Origin: Terana coerulea
Taxonomy: Eukaryota > Basidiomycota > Agaricomycetes > Polyporales > Phanerochaetaceae
Assembly: GCA_024811115.1 (NCBI GenBank)
Contig: JAKOGH010000835.1
Span: 62,001 to 126,000 of the forward strand
Length of the DNA stretch: 64,000 nucleotides
Direction: 5' to 3'
In this document: positions 43,127 through 54,684 of the stretch, one piece after another
Layout: each line of letters begins with the position of its first letter
Position numbering within the stretch: the first letter of the stretch is position 1
The notes under the pieces: model-generated
Seen by the model: only the letters and a program-made list of their open reading frames with translations
What the model was told of the DNA's origin: nothing
Database searches by the model: none
Position numbers and translations under genes: made by a program

Positions 43127-44575
43127 ATGGCGAAAACAGAGCCGAAGCATGCAACAAGCCTTTTCTCGCGAGCACGTCGCTTCTTCTTCATTCTCGGGTT
43201 ACTCTATCCTGTCCTCATCGCCGTTCTGTCTATCCCTGCTGTGCAAATAAAGTAGGTCTGTCACAAGACGGTTAAATGTAGCATTGAGAAGCTTGGCCGT
43301 AGCTTTACTTTCAAGCATACGTACCGATTTCCCTGGTTCGCTAAGTTCGACCTCCCCGAGAAGTACGGCTTAGCTCGTGAGTATCCTTTCGTGTACCACG
43401 GGACGAGACATTGATCTCCAGCACGTTTGCTCACTTGCGTATGTCAGCCGGCAAAACCTTGAACACGTACTTTACCTCGCCCGACAACTGCACGTTGGGA
43501 GCATGGTTCGTGCTCTCCGATCCCTATTATCAAGGCCTCAGCAAGCGGAACCCTTCTGTCCCAGAGCCCGTCTCCGAAGCAGCTCTTCGTGACTCCCTCT
43601 AACGTTACCCTACCATCCTGTCGCTTCATGGCGCAGGTGGATCACGAGCGGCGGCGTTTCGCGTCGCCAAGTATCAAGCATTCACATCCCGCCTGCAAGC
43701 AAACGTCTTCGCCCCGGACTACCGCGGATTTGGAGACAGTACTGGGACCCCGACCGGCGAGGGCGTCGAGCTCGACGCCTATGCGGCGTGGAAGTGGCTG
43801 CTCGAGCGCGGCGCGAAGCCGGAGGACGTCGTCATCGTCGGACACAGCCTCGGCACGGGCATTGCGGGCCAGCTCACGAAGCGACTTGCGAGCGAAGGCG
43901 TGAGGCCGCGCGGCGTCGTGTTGCTTGCGCCGTTCTCGAGCGTGAGCACGCTGATTGAGACGTACGAGCTGTGGGGCGTGCCGATCCTGCAGCCGTTGCA
44001 GACCTTCCCGTTCGGACGCAGTATGTGTTTCTGGTCGCACTAAATTTTGGCGGTGCGTTATATGCTGATGATGACACCATAGAGCTGCTGAAACGAATTT
44101 TACATGTCGAATTTGACACGTTGTCTGCGATCAAGGTGAGTCAGGGGCCCATTATTGCTCGTTCCTTGCACTGATTAGCCCGTCTCAGGACTTCCACGTC
44201 CCTACGCTCATTGTCCATTCACAAGACGACATGCAGATACCGCATTCGCACTCGAAAACGCTCATAGACCGACTCTTAGACCCATTGCTCCCCAAGCCCA
44301 CGGTGTCATTCCCCGATACACCTGCTGTCAGACTTACCAGCGAGGAATTCCTGGCGTATAGGAAGGAGCAAGAGGAGCGCAGCTTGAAGCGTGGCGAGAT
44401 AGTGAAGAAGACGGCGATACCAAACTTTGGCGTGGTTGAAGAATTCACCGGGTTGCAGGCTCCAGTGGTGTACGTCGAAGTGTTTTGGGGCGGGCATATT
44501 GAGGTTGGCTCCCAAGAGGGTGTCCAGGATCAGATGGCGAACCTCTTTAGACTAGGGGCGAGCAGGGAGCGCTGA
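43127..44575 (+). pseudogene. ABHD12-like alpha/beta hydrolase, copy 1, in-frame stop
   Basis: Membrane-anchored serine hydrolase of the lysophospholipase/monoacylglycerol lipase type. It starts MAKTEPKHATSLFSRARRFF at 43127 with an N-terminal anchor (FILGLLYPVLIAVLSIPAV). It continues PGKTLNTYFTSPDNCTLGAW, the oxyanion loop SLHGAGGS, NVFAPDYRGFGDSTGTP, the nucleophile elbow VGHSLGTG, the acid region HSQDDMQIPHSHSKTL and the His in FWGGHIEVG. A TAA at 43600-43602 interrupts the frame just before YPTILSLHGAG; the frame continues unchanged after it. Where copy 2 has Gln, this copy has the stop. A 48-nt stretch around the stop (43589-43636) has a donor-like GTGACT, a CTAAC branch-like motif and a GCAG acceptor, but splicing it out would remove the oxyanion loop. 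Probably inactivated unless the base is miscalled. Confidence 0.75.
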
Positions 44576-44657
44576 TATTTAATGGCTTTGAATCTAGGTG
44601 CCTGATACAAGTGTTTCTTGTAATTTATCTGTGCATATGAATCTTCTCTATCACTCG

Positions 44658-45686
44658 TTATCCTCTGCCGACGAAAGGCATTGTTGTAGCCCTATCAGCC
44701 CTGTGGTTTAGCTTCTGTTAACGTATGCGCACTGGATGACTCACATAATGTTGAAGGTCAGTACCGTCACAGCCAAAGGCAGGCTCGCAACATGAACGAT
44801 CGCATCGCCGACATGCTTCACATCAAAGGTGCCCTCTGCCACAACTCGACCGTCTGCTTGCAGAGCACCAACCTCGTGACTTGCCGCCATGTCAGTGAGT
44901 GCATTGCCTAAGCCAGACGCAGGTCAAGCCCCGAAACACGGTAATAATCTGGGCCGCCAACCTATGTCAATTTGCGTGCACGTGATGTTGTGTGCGCGCC
45001 CATCCAAGGCTGTCGCCTTCGTAAGCCCTGAGATAGCGTGTTTGGTGGTTGTGTAACCAGTCGCGTGCAGACGCGGTACGTGCGCAGCGAGGGAGCCGTT
45101 GTTGATGATACGCCCTCCAGGAGGGGATTGGGCTTTGAATACCTTGAACGCTTCCCGTGTGCAAAGGAAAGGACCAATGAGGTTGACATTGACTATATTT
45201 TGGAATGTTGCGAGCGAGATATCCTCAAGTGGTGTCCCTGGGTGGCTCATACCCGCATTCTGAAAGGCAGATATATTCAGTAAAATGAGATATTGTGCGA
45301 GATTTGGCTTACATTGAACAGCATATCGACTCGGCCTGCGTCCATATGGTCAGACTTTCCTGATTCGCCCTGCGGGATCATGCTCACCGAAGCACTTCAC
45401 AGCAGACTGGAAGAGCCCGATGACTGTCTGCTCGTCTGTCACATCTCCAGAAACAAGCAGAACGAGCTCCGAGTCTGGACATTGTGCTTGAGTCTCCTTG
45501 AGCTGTTCGGTGCGCCGGGCGAACAGAACGAGCGACCATCCAGCTTTCGCGAGTGCAATCGCCGTCGCACGACCTATGCCTACGCAGAGTAAAATCTTAG
45601 ACTTATGACGACACCAAGCACAGCTGCTCTCCGGTTCACTTACCTGACGACGCTCCTGTTATCACGGCGACCTTCGACGCGGACAT
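44658..45686 (-). CDS. short-chain dehydrogenase/reductase
   Basis: NAD(P)-dependent oxidoreductase of the classical SDR type. Exon 1 (start 45686) encodes [14 protein letters not shown] and joins [20 protein letters not shown], giving TGASSGIG. The rest includes [18 protein letters not shown], a 23-nt-scale exon [46 protein letters not shown] and the catalytic YTTTK in [20 protein letters not shown]. The C-terminus [16 protein letters not shown] joins through a last intron to [10 protein letters not shown], with the stop at 44658-44660. Tail-to-tail with hydrolase copy 1 (about 80 nt apart). No frameshift seen. Substrate unknown. Confidence 0.87.
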
Positions 45687-46188
45687 GTCTGCAGCACTGC
45701 TAGGGCGATCAGGCCACCGGGGTTAGTCCTGTCTTCACCGCGCACTCCGGGTCGGACGACGCACAGTCCCCCACGGTGGGCGCGCTGGCGAAAGGAGCAG
45801 TGGCAACAAGCCCGAGCCCTGCTTGTCCGGGTGCATGTCCAGACCTGGTGGTGGGCGTTCTCACCACCATCACCAGAGCATAGTCACGATTCACGAAGTG
45901 TCATGACGGCTTAGTCCGGATGGACGGGCCGGCAAGGTGCGGTCATGGGCGTGCTTATGTAAACGCTGGAGGCGGGGGCTGGCGGGATGACATCATTCAA
46001 CGCCGTGGTGGGAGCGGCACACAATCGTCGATGCCGCTGGAGGAGGGTGGAGGCGGCAGACACTCGGCAGACCAGTATTTATTGGACGTTTTCCTCAACC
46101 TACATCTCCCACTTCACACTCTCACATCCACCCGTTTACCCTCCACACAACCTATAATCTTCAGCAGTAACGAACCGTCTACCCCACA
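45687..46188. other. intergenic, nothing recognised
   Basis: Upstream of the SDR gene on the minus strand and of the small plus-strand candidate. No recognised content. Confidence 0.35.
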
Positions 46189-46480
46189 ATGTACCAATCT
46201 GCGTCAACACAATCCTGGACCTCCACTCTGCGCCTGCTATTCCAGACGCCGCTCGCACCGGCGGAAGTTACACAAGAATCTGTGGTGGAGGTCCCTATGA
46301 CGGACTTTGCGCCGTCGCACTCGAGGCAATCTACTGTACGTCTGTTCGCTTGATTGCATATGTTCTACACTCACTTCTCTTCTTACAACCTACCAGCGTA
46401 ACAGCTTCGATAGTACCTCAAGCGGGCAGACGGAAGACCGGTCAGCCTCAGGTTGGGTCTCACAGATTCGCGCTGTGTGA
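46189..46480 (+). CDS. small hypothetical protein (candidate)
   Basis: Two-exon model of 76 aa: exon 1 starts MYQSASTQSWTSTLRLLFQT and ends SHSRQST, a GTACGT donor and CCAG acceptor follow, and exon 2 RNSFDSTSSGQTEDRSASGW ends at 46478-46480. Upstream there is a CT-rich stretch and CCTATAATC, as is common before fungal starts. The protein is Ser/Thr/Gln-rich with no membrane segment, signal peptide or CaaX end, so a pheromone precursor is not supported. Family unknown. Confidence 0.4.
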
Positions 46481-49400
46481 TGCCGAAGAGGTGTAATGCA
46501 GTGCTCCATATCCATGGTATGTCAGCTCTTCCTCACGGGACGCCGCCTGGCTGACAAGTCACAGATCATGAATGTCAACGACCCTCTACGATATCACAAG
46601 CCCCATAATGGTGACCATCCTTGTATCCACATCGAAGCTACCGCCTCCTTTTAATGCTGTGGACATTGCTGTATCATATTCCATCCGTCTTTATATACCA
46701 GCATCCGTCGAGTTTAGAATCTACTTGCTACTCGTACATACATTCTATATCGCCTATACTACCTCCCAATAGAATACCCACTACATAATGATAAAGTCTA
46801 TGGCATTGCTCGAGGTCTATGAAATCAGCACATTCAGGGGTTTCAGTCAAAGCCCAACCTTCCTGCATTTTATGGTCTCTACTTTCTCCTAGTCACCGTG
46901 ACTCATCTCTCCCCACAGCTGCTCTTTGCCACCTCTCGCTTCTTCCACTGCATTACTCGGCCTGCTCGGCGCAGATGGCCTTTCCGCTGCATGAGCGTTC
47001 CGTCGGAGACGCGTGCGAAACTCCGGTGTCGTCGCGTCGCGTCGCGCAGGCGGGTGTTATGTGTGAGGATGGTGTCCGGTAACAATCCCGGATAGTGCGG
47101 GTGGGTGTGTGCACTGACCACTCGTGTGGTGGTGACTGCGCCCCAAAAGAATAGGGATGCTGCGCTCGACTTCTTCGTCGGGCATTGCGGGAGTACTTCG
47201 ATGAGGGTTTGTGTATGCGGGTAGGCAGCGCGACGCTGCGGCGCGCAGTGGCCGTGTACTCGAATGCGCGGATGGTTCGAGGGTGTGTTATTGTGGAGAT
47301 CGTGTGCGCAGTTAGAGTGACGGCGAATACGCGGGTGGTAGGAGGCGAGCGGGTTGTAGGCGTGGTGGTTAGAAGAAGACGACGCCGACGGTGGAAGCTC
47401 CCGACTTGATAGCAGATTGCGGACCCGAGGCCGTCGCCCTAACGGGCTTCGACGAGGGTGTAGCGTTGTACGACGCCAGTGAAGTGGAAGAAGCGGCTTG
47501 GAACATGATAAAGCGGTTGTATGCGTCTGGCGAGGTACGAGTGCTGCGGGAACTGCAGCTGGAAGGGACAATCCCCCGCATCGGGGGCTTTTATGGATTG
47601 AGCGGGGCAAGGACCTGGATCCTAGACAAGGGAGACAATGAGTTCGCGGTAAAGCAGTTTCACATACCTGACGTCGTAGGTTGCACGGCCGCCCAGCGTC
47701 GAGGCGATAGACACCCGCAAAGGATTTACCCATGCTTACTCTGCAACAGGGCAAATCACTGCCTAGTCACTGCATGTCGTCGCTCCGCCCGAGCCTAGAC
47801 TATCTCTCCATGTCCTCCCAGGGCCTGCATCAACGCAGAACGGCGGTCTGTGGCCTGTTCCGGGCTTCCTGACAATTATTTTGGGCAGCATCATATGGAG
47901 GAATCCTATGACGTGGGATGCTGACTGTGTTACCTGAGTTACGGAGGCTGCGGACAAGGCCGCAGACGAATAGAGGCACACAAATTCCGCAGAGCTCGGT
48001 GACAGAAGGTGGCTGTGGTGGATGAGTGAAAGGCGCAGGATTGGACTTGCGCTCGCGAGAGTGTCGGGACACGGACCGGTTCGCGCGAGGAGGTTCAGCT
48101 TGCGTAGACGCTTCCATGAACCGAACCATCTCCTCCCCGCCTGCACGCTTTGATCACTCCTCTCACCATCTCCTCGACGACCCTGCCTCCGACCCCGGCC
48201 ATGTCTTGACAATAACTTATGAATCTGTCGCTCGCATGCTGTTCGATGATCTCATGTCTCCTACGCCTGTCTTTACGCCACTGGTTTCCTCGTAGGATCT
48301 CACCATCCACAGTCGTCATATGGACCCAACCTCCCCGGTTCTCTTTTCTTTGCCCTACTCCAGAAATCTCACGAAGCCTGGGCGTACGAGCACACGTTTG
48401 GTGTGTCATTTTCCAGCTGTTTGCACTCAGCTGGCCATCATGAAGGTTCGCACCCATCTGACATTTCTTATAGACATGCTGTGACCGGCTGTATGCACAC
48501 CGACCTCGTCGTTTGGAACATGCAATGCGTCTTCAAGGCTCACAGAAAAACGTCATATCCGCAAGGACAGCTCTGGACTAGCCTCGATGTCATCGCTGTC
48601 GCTTGCTGTAATGCTTAACCGTACGATCTGCAGTCCCCTCTGCGGCGTCGAAGGCCTTATTGCCACTTTACAAGAGACGGCGGCCCTCAATTGCCGTGTG
48701 TTTGGAAACATTCTCCCGTGGAACGTTCTGCCATCGTAAACGAGGCCGCCCGAGTCCGCCTGTCTTCGAGGAATCTTTCGTGTTCCACGCAGCGCTACAG
48801 CGCAAGGCTCCGCCTTACTCACTTTGGATTTCACCAAGAAGTTTGGACTTGGTGGCGTCCCAAGCGGGCACGGCCTGGTCTGCATATGTTCTCGGCCACA
48901 CATGATCACTTCCGGGGATGCGCAGTCGGACAGCGCTATCCGCTATGAACCCGACTTCTATTGGTCATGATGAGTTTCTTTCAGATGTTGGAACGGTCTC
49001 GACTCTGTAAGCACCCAATCTCGCGAGTGTAACAGGAAATTATGATACTCACCTACACATGTATGAAATGCAGCATGCACAGCGAACCCCGACCAGTTCC
49101 CTGCTTTCCAAGTTCATCCAGGCACTGAACACTAAGTCGGAATAATATGTCTGCCGTTTGCGGACGAATGAATTTGAATCTGTAACTCACTACTCGCCGT
49201 CCAGCACACTCGTCTCCTCTTCGATGATCAGGCGTTTCTCCGCGGGGAAGACTCAACCTGGCGCTATGACAATACTGGCCACAGGCATGTACCTATCACC
49301 GCCGAATTACTGTAGCGCTTTCTCTTTGGCAAGGAAGTTCTGTCCATTCCTCGTATGCCCTTGACGCTGATCCGAGGTGCCGCTTGAGACCGTTTTGCGG

Positions 49401-50793
49401 CGGGCAGGTTTGGCAGATCCTAGCGTCGCGTTCGGTGCGCCGCGTTGAGTATTCGTCATTCATTCTTTCATATTTTTGACATCTTCTAATTGCTAATTAC
49501 ATCTTCCAAGATGTATCGCTGCACAGTAGCAGCAACATATATTCAAATGAAATGCCTCGGCCTTCTTCGGCTTCGCTCACACGATATGTTTCTTCAGCGA
49601 CACCTCGAACGTAGAGCGGTGCTCCGAGTACGAGTCCGACGTCCAACGCCGCCGACATGTCCCCAGAATGTAACCAGGTCTAATGGATATCTGCAGTCAG
49701 TATGACCCGTGTTGTCTTCGCTGCCGTCACAGTTCATACACGGGCCCCTGGCTGGCTGTCAGTGCTCCCAGGACGTTGCTCACCAGGACAACTATCATAT
49801 CCGGAGACCTGTTTTCCGCCTCATCGTTATCCGACTGGGTCGCGCTTAGCAGTACAAGGGCGTTGATTCTGCGCCACACCTCTATGCTCCAATAGTAAGT
49901 GATATGCTATCAGTGACCGGCCTTTCCGCCTATTCACAGCTCTTCACCTAGGCTTCCCAGGGCGGCGTTAGTATCTGTTCATCACCTCAAATTGGGCTCT
50001 ACTGAGGAGCTCTAGTCCCGTGCCTGTGATGCACAGATTGTTTATAATGATCTGCACCGGGCGACATGGGAAACGCAGTGAGGATCTTACGTCTTCGCGC
50101 GACGTCTTGCAAGGCACCGAAGCTCTCCTGCGTGATAAAATCAAGCAAATTCGCGCGTGTGAGTGCCGCCTCCTCTTCGAGCCGCGACAAAGCCACGGTG
50201 CCCCGCTCACAAATACTCCCGCAACAGCCCATCAATCGCGCAAATATGATATTGTTATGTCACGCCCCAATGACCCGAACGAAAGTTGAATGCATGTCAA
50301 ATCCAAGAATGATTGCAATGGACCGGAGAAACGATGTACGAGAAACCGTGGGTGCGGTCTGCCACTATGGGAGTTTGTACGCTACTGTGCTACAGCCGAA
50401 AAGTGTCTACAGAAAACTAGAGATACACGGGGGATGAGAGGGGGGATTAGAAAAACGTTACATAGGATATGCCAGGTGAGTTACGAGTCCATGTTCTCCA
50501 AGCCAATAAATAACCATATATGCAGGATGCGGGTGCGCAAGCGAAAGCCCCAGCTTTTGCGAATTAAGCGCTAAACGCCACAAGGAGATTGTGGCGTGGC
50601 AAGTAGGTGCCTGAGTCCTCGCAAGGACGGAGAGGGGGTTGTATGCGCTGACCGAGGCGCTGCCACAGGGTCGCCCGTGCGATACGAAATCGACTGCGAC
50701 TGCGCCGAGGGAGTCAGCACTGTGGCGCTAGTCGAGTCATGCGGCGTCAAGCGTACCTGGCGCGTCGAGTGGCAGAAGTAGTGAACATGGCGT
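46481..50793. other. gene-poor stretch
   Basis: About 4.3 kb without a recognisable intact gene. A possible gene fragment at 47391-47680 is listed separately. Other open frames on both strands are short or of low-complexity composition. It may be degraded mobile or duplicated DNA, but I found no terminal repeats or reverse transcriptase-like motifs. Confidence 0.4.
47391..47680 (+). pseudogene. possible protein-kinase-like gene fragment
   Basis: An open stretch with balanced composition reads EVEEAAWNMIKRLYASGEVR, then VLRELQLEGTIPRIGGFYGL and ARTWILDKGD. The pattern (E…L..LQ-GTIPR..GFY.L) recalls the N-lobe of fungal kinase-like/FunK1-type proteins. No start, catalytic loop or downstream kinase motifs were found, so at most this is a fragment. 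Weak call. Confidence 0.25.
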
Positions 50794-50925
50794 TCAGAAG
50801 AATACTGGACCGTTCGTCGTCGCGACGTTGCGGATGTTGCCCTGCGACGAGCTGCTGCCGTTGCCCTTGACGGGCTTGGAGGCGGGCGCCTTGGAGCCGA
50901 AGATGATGTGGCGCGAGGTCGACAT
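50794..50925 (-). CDS. small 43-aa protein ending in PVFF
   Basis: Intronless frame starting MSTSRHIIFGSKAPASKPVK and ending SQGNIRNVATTNGPVFF. Codon use is strongly GC-biased at third positions, unlike the surrounding noncoding DNA. A TATA box lies 145 nt upstream. The last 17 residues match the end of the small protein at 58479-58699 in 9 positions (S-Q-x-x-I-R-x-x-A-x4-P-V-F-F), and both begin MSTS. No signal peptide or membrane segment. Function unknown; basic and Ser-rich, probably cytosolic or nuclear. Confidence 0.6.
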   Translation of the reverse strand: MSTSRHIIFGSKAPASKPVKGNGSSSSQGNIRNVATTNGPVFF

Positions 50926-51064
50926 TGTTGTGGGACGCGGAGAAGGATGAGGGTGAAGAGGAGTTCAAGTGGTCGTGTTCCTGAACGCGTCGTCGACTGC
51001 GTGTGGTGGTGGTTGGTTGGTGAAAAGAAACCGAGATGCTGTCAAGCGAATGTGCGCCATCCCT

Positions 51065-51070
51065 TTTATA
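51065..51070 (-). promoter_or_regulatory. TATA box of the small PVFF gene
   Basis: TATAAA on the minus strand (in CTGTATAAAAGGG), 145 nt upstream of the ATG at 50925. The paralog at 58479 has TATAAA at nearly the same distance. Confidence 0.55.
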
Positions 51071-52538
51071 CAGGCTGAGCGCAACTGACGGCCGGATATG
51101 GTGAAACGTTGATGCCACAGGCGAGGGTAGTCAGGCCAAGTCACGGCTGCGGCGGTGCCGGCATCGCACCGCCTAACCCTGTTGGCTTGTTGGGATTTCG
51201 GGAAGGAGGCGACATATCCAGCAGGCCGGCAAGGGCAAGCTGCAAGGCGCGCCAGACGTTTTCCGCGGGCGAAGGAGGGGTGGGCGCGTGCCTAGGAAGC
51301 AGTGATATTCCTGTCCCCGGCGGTGTCGCAGCTGTGTTTTCCAGAGCGCATCGCGATCAAAACAGATCCAGCGGACGACCTCGAGGGCCCACGTGGCGCC
51401 CATCAGCTCCCCCGCGGGAATTCCCAGCCGTGCTCGATGCCCAGGGCCGCAGGCAGCGCCGCCGCCTTCCTTCGCGCGGCCTGACAGATTCCACTCGCGA
51501 GAGTACAAGAGCAGGCCATTGTGGCGACGCAGCCTGTGATCGTCGACGCCCAGGAAGCCTGTTTGGCGCACAGGTCCTCAAATACACGGCTCAGTTGCGC
51601 AAGGTTCGCCCGATGGCCGAATGCAGCGTTGGTGCTTAGAGTTCTGACAAGGATAGCTCTCAGGCGAACGTCCTAAACCGCTTCGGCTCGGGCAGAGATG
51701 TCCTCCTTTTCTGACACGATAAGGGCCTCGAGCCATTCATCCCTGTGTTCTTGGTGTTCCAGGCTGCATTCCTACAACGCGTACTGGCGACACGTTGAGC
51801 CAAGCTGATATGCACTGCTGTCAACTCTATATACACGTATTTCATGTAGTGGCGGAAAGGCACCCCGCTGTGGTCAAGCACAATGCATGGACGAACTCTG
51901 ACGAGCTTGGCTCCAACCTGAGACGTCCACGACGCACGCGCTCTTGGGCGAATCGCGAAACCTGCCGCAGATGCCCTCTGCGGTAAGTCCGAGACAGTTG
52001 ATGCCCGCTGAAGTACGGCAAGATCGCAGTGATGAACCGTAATTGCCGCAGGCCTGCGATACATAATTAAATCGTAAGGGGCGCACCCTGTGCTGTGCGG
52101 CACAGCTGAAATGGATCGTGCGGAGGATCTGAAGGCCCATATGGCAAGGTGTGTTTGGACCCTGAGAGCGATCATAATTCTCCGTGGGCGCAGACGATGG
52201 GCGCAAAGCAGATTGTAAACAGCAAAGCTGCTGGTTGCCACTACTGACGCACATAGCACTTCTCACTGATCAGGATAAATGAGTGCCGTACTAATTGTTA
52301 ATGCGGCCGTGTTAGTATCCTAATGACAGTGATTGAGTGGGGATTATGCATTCACCCAGCTGCGTATATCTTCACATGCACCGCGGAGTAAACGAGTCCG
52401 AACGCCAGAAGGCGAGTTCTAATCATATTTTGACGTAGGTTGTACACTTGTTGAGTTTCACTTTATGATACACAGCCGATATTACGGCTCTTTGTTCTCC
52501 AAGCTCGAGCCGTGCATGACGGAGCACGAGAGGCCATC
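51071..52538. other. intergenic, no gene accepted
   Basis: Contains two longish open frames (51109-51639 plus, 51660-52259 minus), both of biased Arg/Ser/Gly composition without recognisable motifs. I regard both as chance. Confidence 0.35.
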
Positions 52539-53988
52539 TCAGGGTATGGTAACGATGAGTTTGCCACTGCTACAGCATCAGGACATCAGATGTCAAATCA
52601 TGAAGGAGGAGGCTACGCACGCATTTATGTCCGCCTGCATGGTCCTGTGGGCCTCTTGAATCTTTTCGAAAGGGAAGACCTCGTGGATATAGGTACGGAT
52701 CTTTCCATTGCCTTTACTGCTCGTGATCTCACCCAAGATCTCGTCCTGAAACCTGTGCAGAACAATTTTGAGTTTGGGCGGGCGGACGGCGAGGGGTCAC
52801 GATCCCGCACGTACTTTGAGATCAGGTCGGCCTGGTACTCCGCCGAACGGCTCCGCAGGGTCGAGCCCTCGATACGGAGGCGCTTGTACAGTATGGGCAG
52901 GAGGTCGAAGTCCGGTACCTTGTTTCCTGGCCAACAAACGCACACATTACTTCATGATGCGGCACAGGCACATACAGATGACGCGCGCACCGCTCAATGT
53001 GGCAAGCAAAGTCATTCGGCCGTCCTTGGCCAACGCAGCGACGTTCTTGTGCCAGTGCGACTGCCCGACGAAGTCGATGACGACGTCGACGCCCTTGCCG
53101 GCCGTGATCTTCTGCGCCTCGGCGGCGAAGTCCTGCGTCTTGTAGTTCACCGCGTGCGTCGCGCCGTTCGGCAGGTTCGTGACGAATGCGATCTTGTCCG
53201 GCGTCGATGTGGTGGCGGTCACCGTCGTGCTATGCGGGCGGCATGATCAGCGCATTACGGCGGCTGCGTCGTCACCCACGTCGTCACTCACGCGCCGTAC
53301 AAACGCGCCAGCTGGATGGCGGCAATGCCCACGCCCGAGGCGCCGGCATGAATAAGAACGTCGTCGCCTTTCTTGCACTGGGCGATTACAATGAGGGCTT
53401 GGTAAGCTGCAGGTCGCGCAGGATCAGTCAGCCGACGGGGGAAACAGAGATGTGAAGATGCTTTGCAGCGCACCCGTAATGAAGTTCTCGGGAATGCTGG
53501 CGGCTTCCTCCCAAGACAGATGGCTGGGCTTGTACATCACGTTGCTCTGCGGGAGTTTGATGTACTCCGCATAGGCACCCTACGAAGGCCGTGGGTCCTT
53601 GAGCGTGTGCGACGCCAGGAGTTTGAGGTGGGTACGACTTACGCCCAGTGCGAGGCCAATCACCTCGTCGCCCACCTTCCATTTGTCGACGCTCTCGCCG
53701 AGTTCCGTCACTGTTCCGGAGAACTCGACTCCCATCGTGTCCGGGGCCCCCGGAGGAAGCGGGTATCCGCCTTGACGTTGCATGATGTCCATACGGTTGA
53801 GTCCGAAGGCTTTAATCTAAGAAGGTCCGTTAACAATAAACAGAACCAGCACCACGCAAAATACTGGAGGGCTGTACCTTCACCAAGACGTCACCTTTCC
53901 CAGGCGAAGGCCTCTCGATCTCGCCGATGTAAAGATTTTCGATGGGCCCCTTGCCATCCTTCACGACGACTGCGCGCATTGTCGGCAT
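52539..53988 (-). CDS. NAD(P)H:quinone oxidoreductase, PIG3/zeta-crystallin type
   Basis: Zinc-independent medium-chain reductase acting on quinones. It starts [19 protein letters not shown] at 53988. The GroES-like half contains [20 protein letters not shown] and [17 protein letters not shown](I)PENFITAYQAL leads into the nucleotide-binding half with [20 protein letters not shown]. It continues [40 protein letters not shown] and [20 protein letters not shown], and ends [10 protein letters not shown] at 52539. Five introns with good signals; every junction keeps frame, so the gene is intact. PIG3-like members make or respond to oxidative stress; the fungal role is inferred. Confidence 0.9.
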
Positions 53989-54684
53989 ATTGACGGTCAA
54001 GACGTTACAGCGATTCTTTGGCACTAAAGTCCCCGCGACATATCAGTAAGTACGGAAGCCTCGCTGCACGGAAAATGTGCTATCCCACGAACCTGGTTTT
54101 CACTTTTACGCTGGAAAGAACAAGGCTGTCAGGAGTGAAGCTTTCGATGAGGCTCTACAGTCAAAAATACGGTGCTCTTTATACCCTGTGAATGTGCGTG
54201 CTGACCTGTTCCGTTTACAATCCTAGCGGTTGCTTGTAAGCTTGGATTGGCGAGAATATTCGGCGGAAGCGCGAACCCAAAATGACGCCATCGAATTCCA
54301 GCCGGACGCGACTTCTTTCCCAATCTGGAAGGTGAGGTGGTTTGTCCTCTTCGATGTCACATCCGCCGCCCGTCGCTTTCCATAATGCCCGATGATTTTG
54401 CGAGGTACCTTGCGGGTACTTTGTCCTCAAATCTGCGCTCACAACGTGCTGCACACTCGGGCTCGTCGGAAGGCCGATTGGTATCACACCTCACACATGC
54501 ACCTGTTGATATTGATGAATAGGCGGAACAGCACCATTATCCCGAGTACGGCTATGTGGTATAGAGACCGCTTGACCCATCTTAAATACACATATTAGTA
54601 AAATAAAACATCTAGAGCGAATTCTACCAAGCTGATGACCGGCCGTATGTATAGATATCCAAGTAAAGAAAGAGAACTAGATGT
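53989..54684. other. intergenic; promoter region of the quinone oxidoreductase
   Basis: Holds a TATA box for the minus-strand oxidoreductase and the 3' flank of hydrolase copy 2. No gene recognised. Confidence 0.4.
54178..54183 (-). promoter_or_regulatory. TATA-like box upstream of the quinone oxidoreductase
   Basis: TATAAA in GGGTATAAAGAGC on the minus strand, 195 nt upstream of the start codon, so a long leader or 5' UTR intron would be needed. Confidence 0.4.

Noticed and set aside
46189..46480. Mating pheromone precursor
   Set aside because: Size is right, but there is no C-terminal CaaX motif.
46903..47754. 283-residue open frame on the minus strand
   Set aside because: Composition is dominated by Arg, His, Pro and Ser with no motif; it overlaps more protein-like sequence on the other strand and lies in GC-rich DNA where long chance frames are common.
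51109..51639. 176-residue open frame on the plus strand
   Set aside because: Gly/Arg/Ser-rich, no recognisable domain, and overlapped by equally long frames on the other strand.
51660..52259. 199-residue open frame on the minus strand
   Set aside because: No motif, membrane pattern or splice context; several overlapping frames of similar length.
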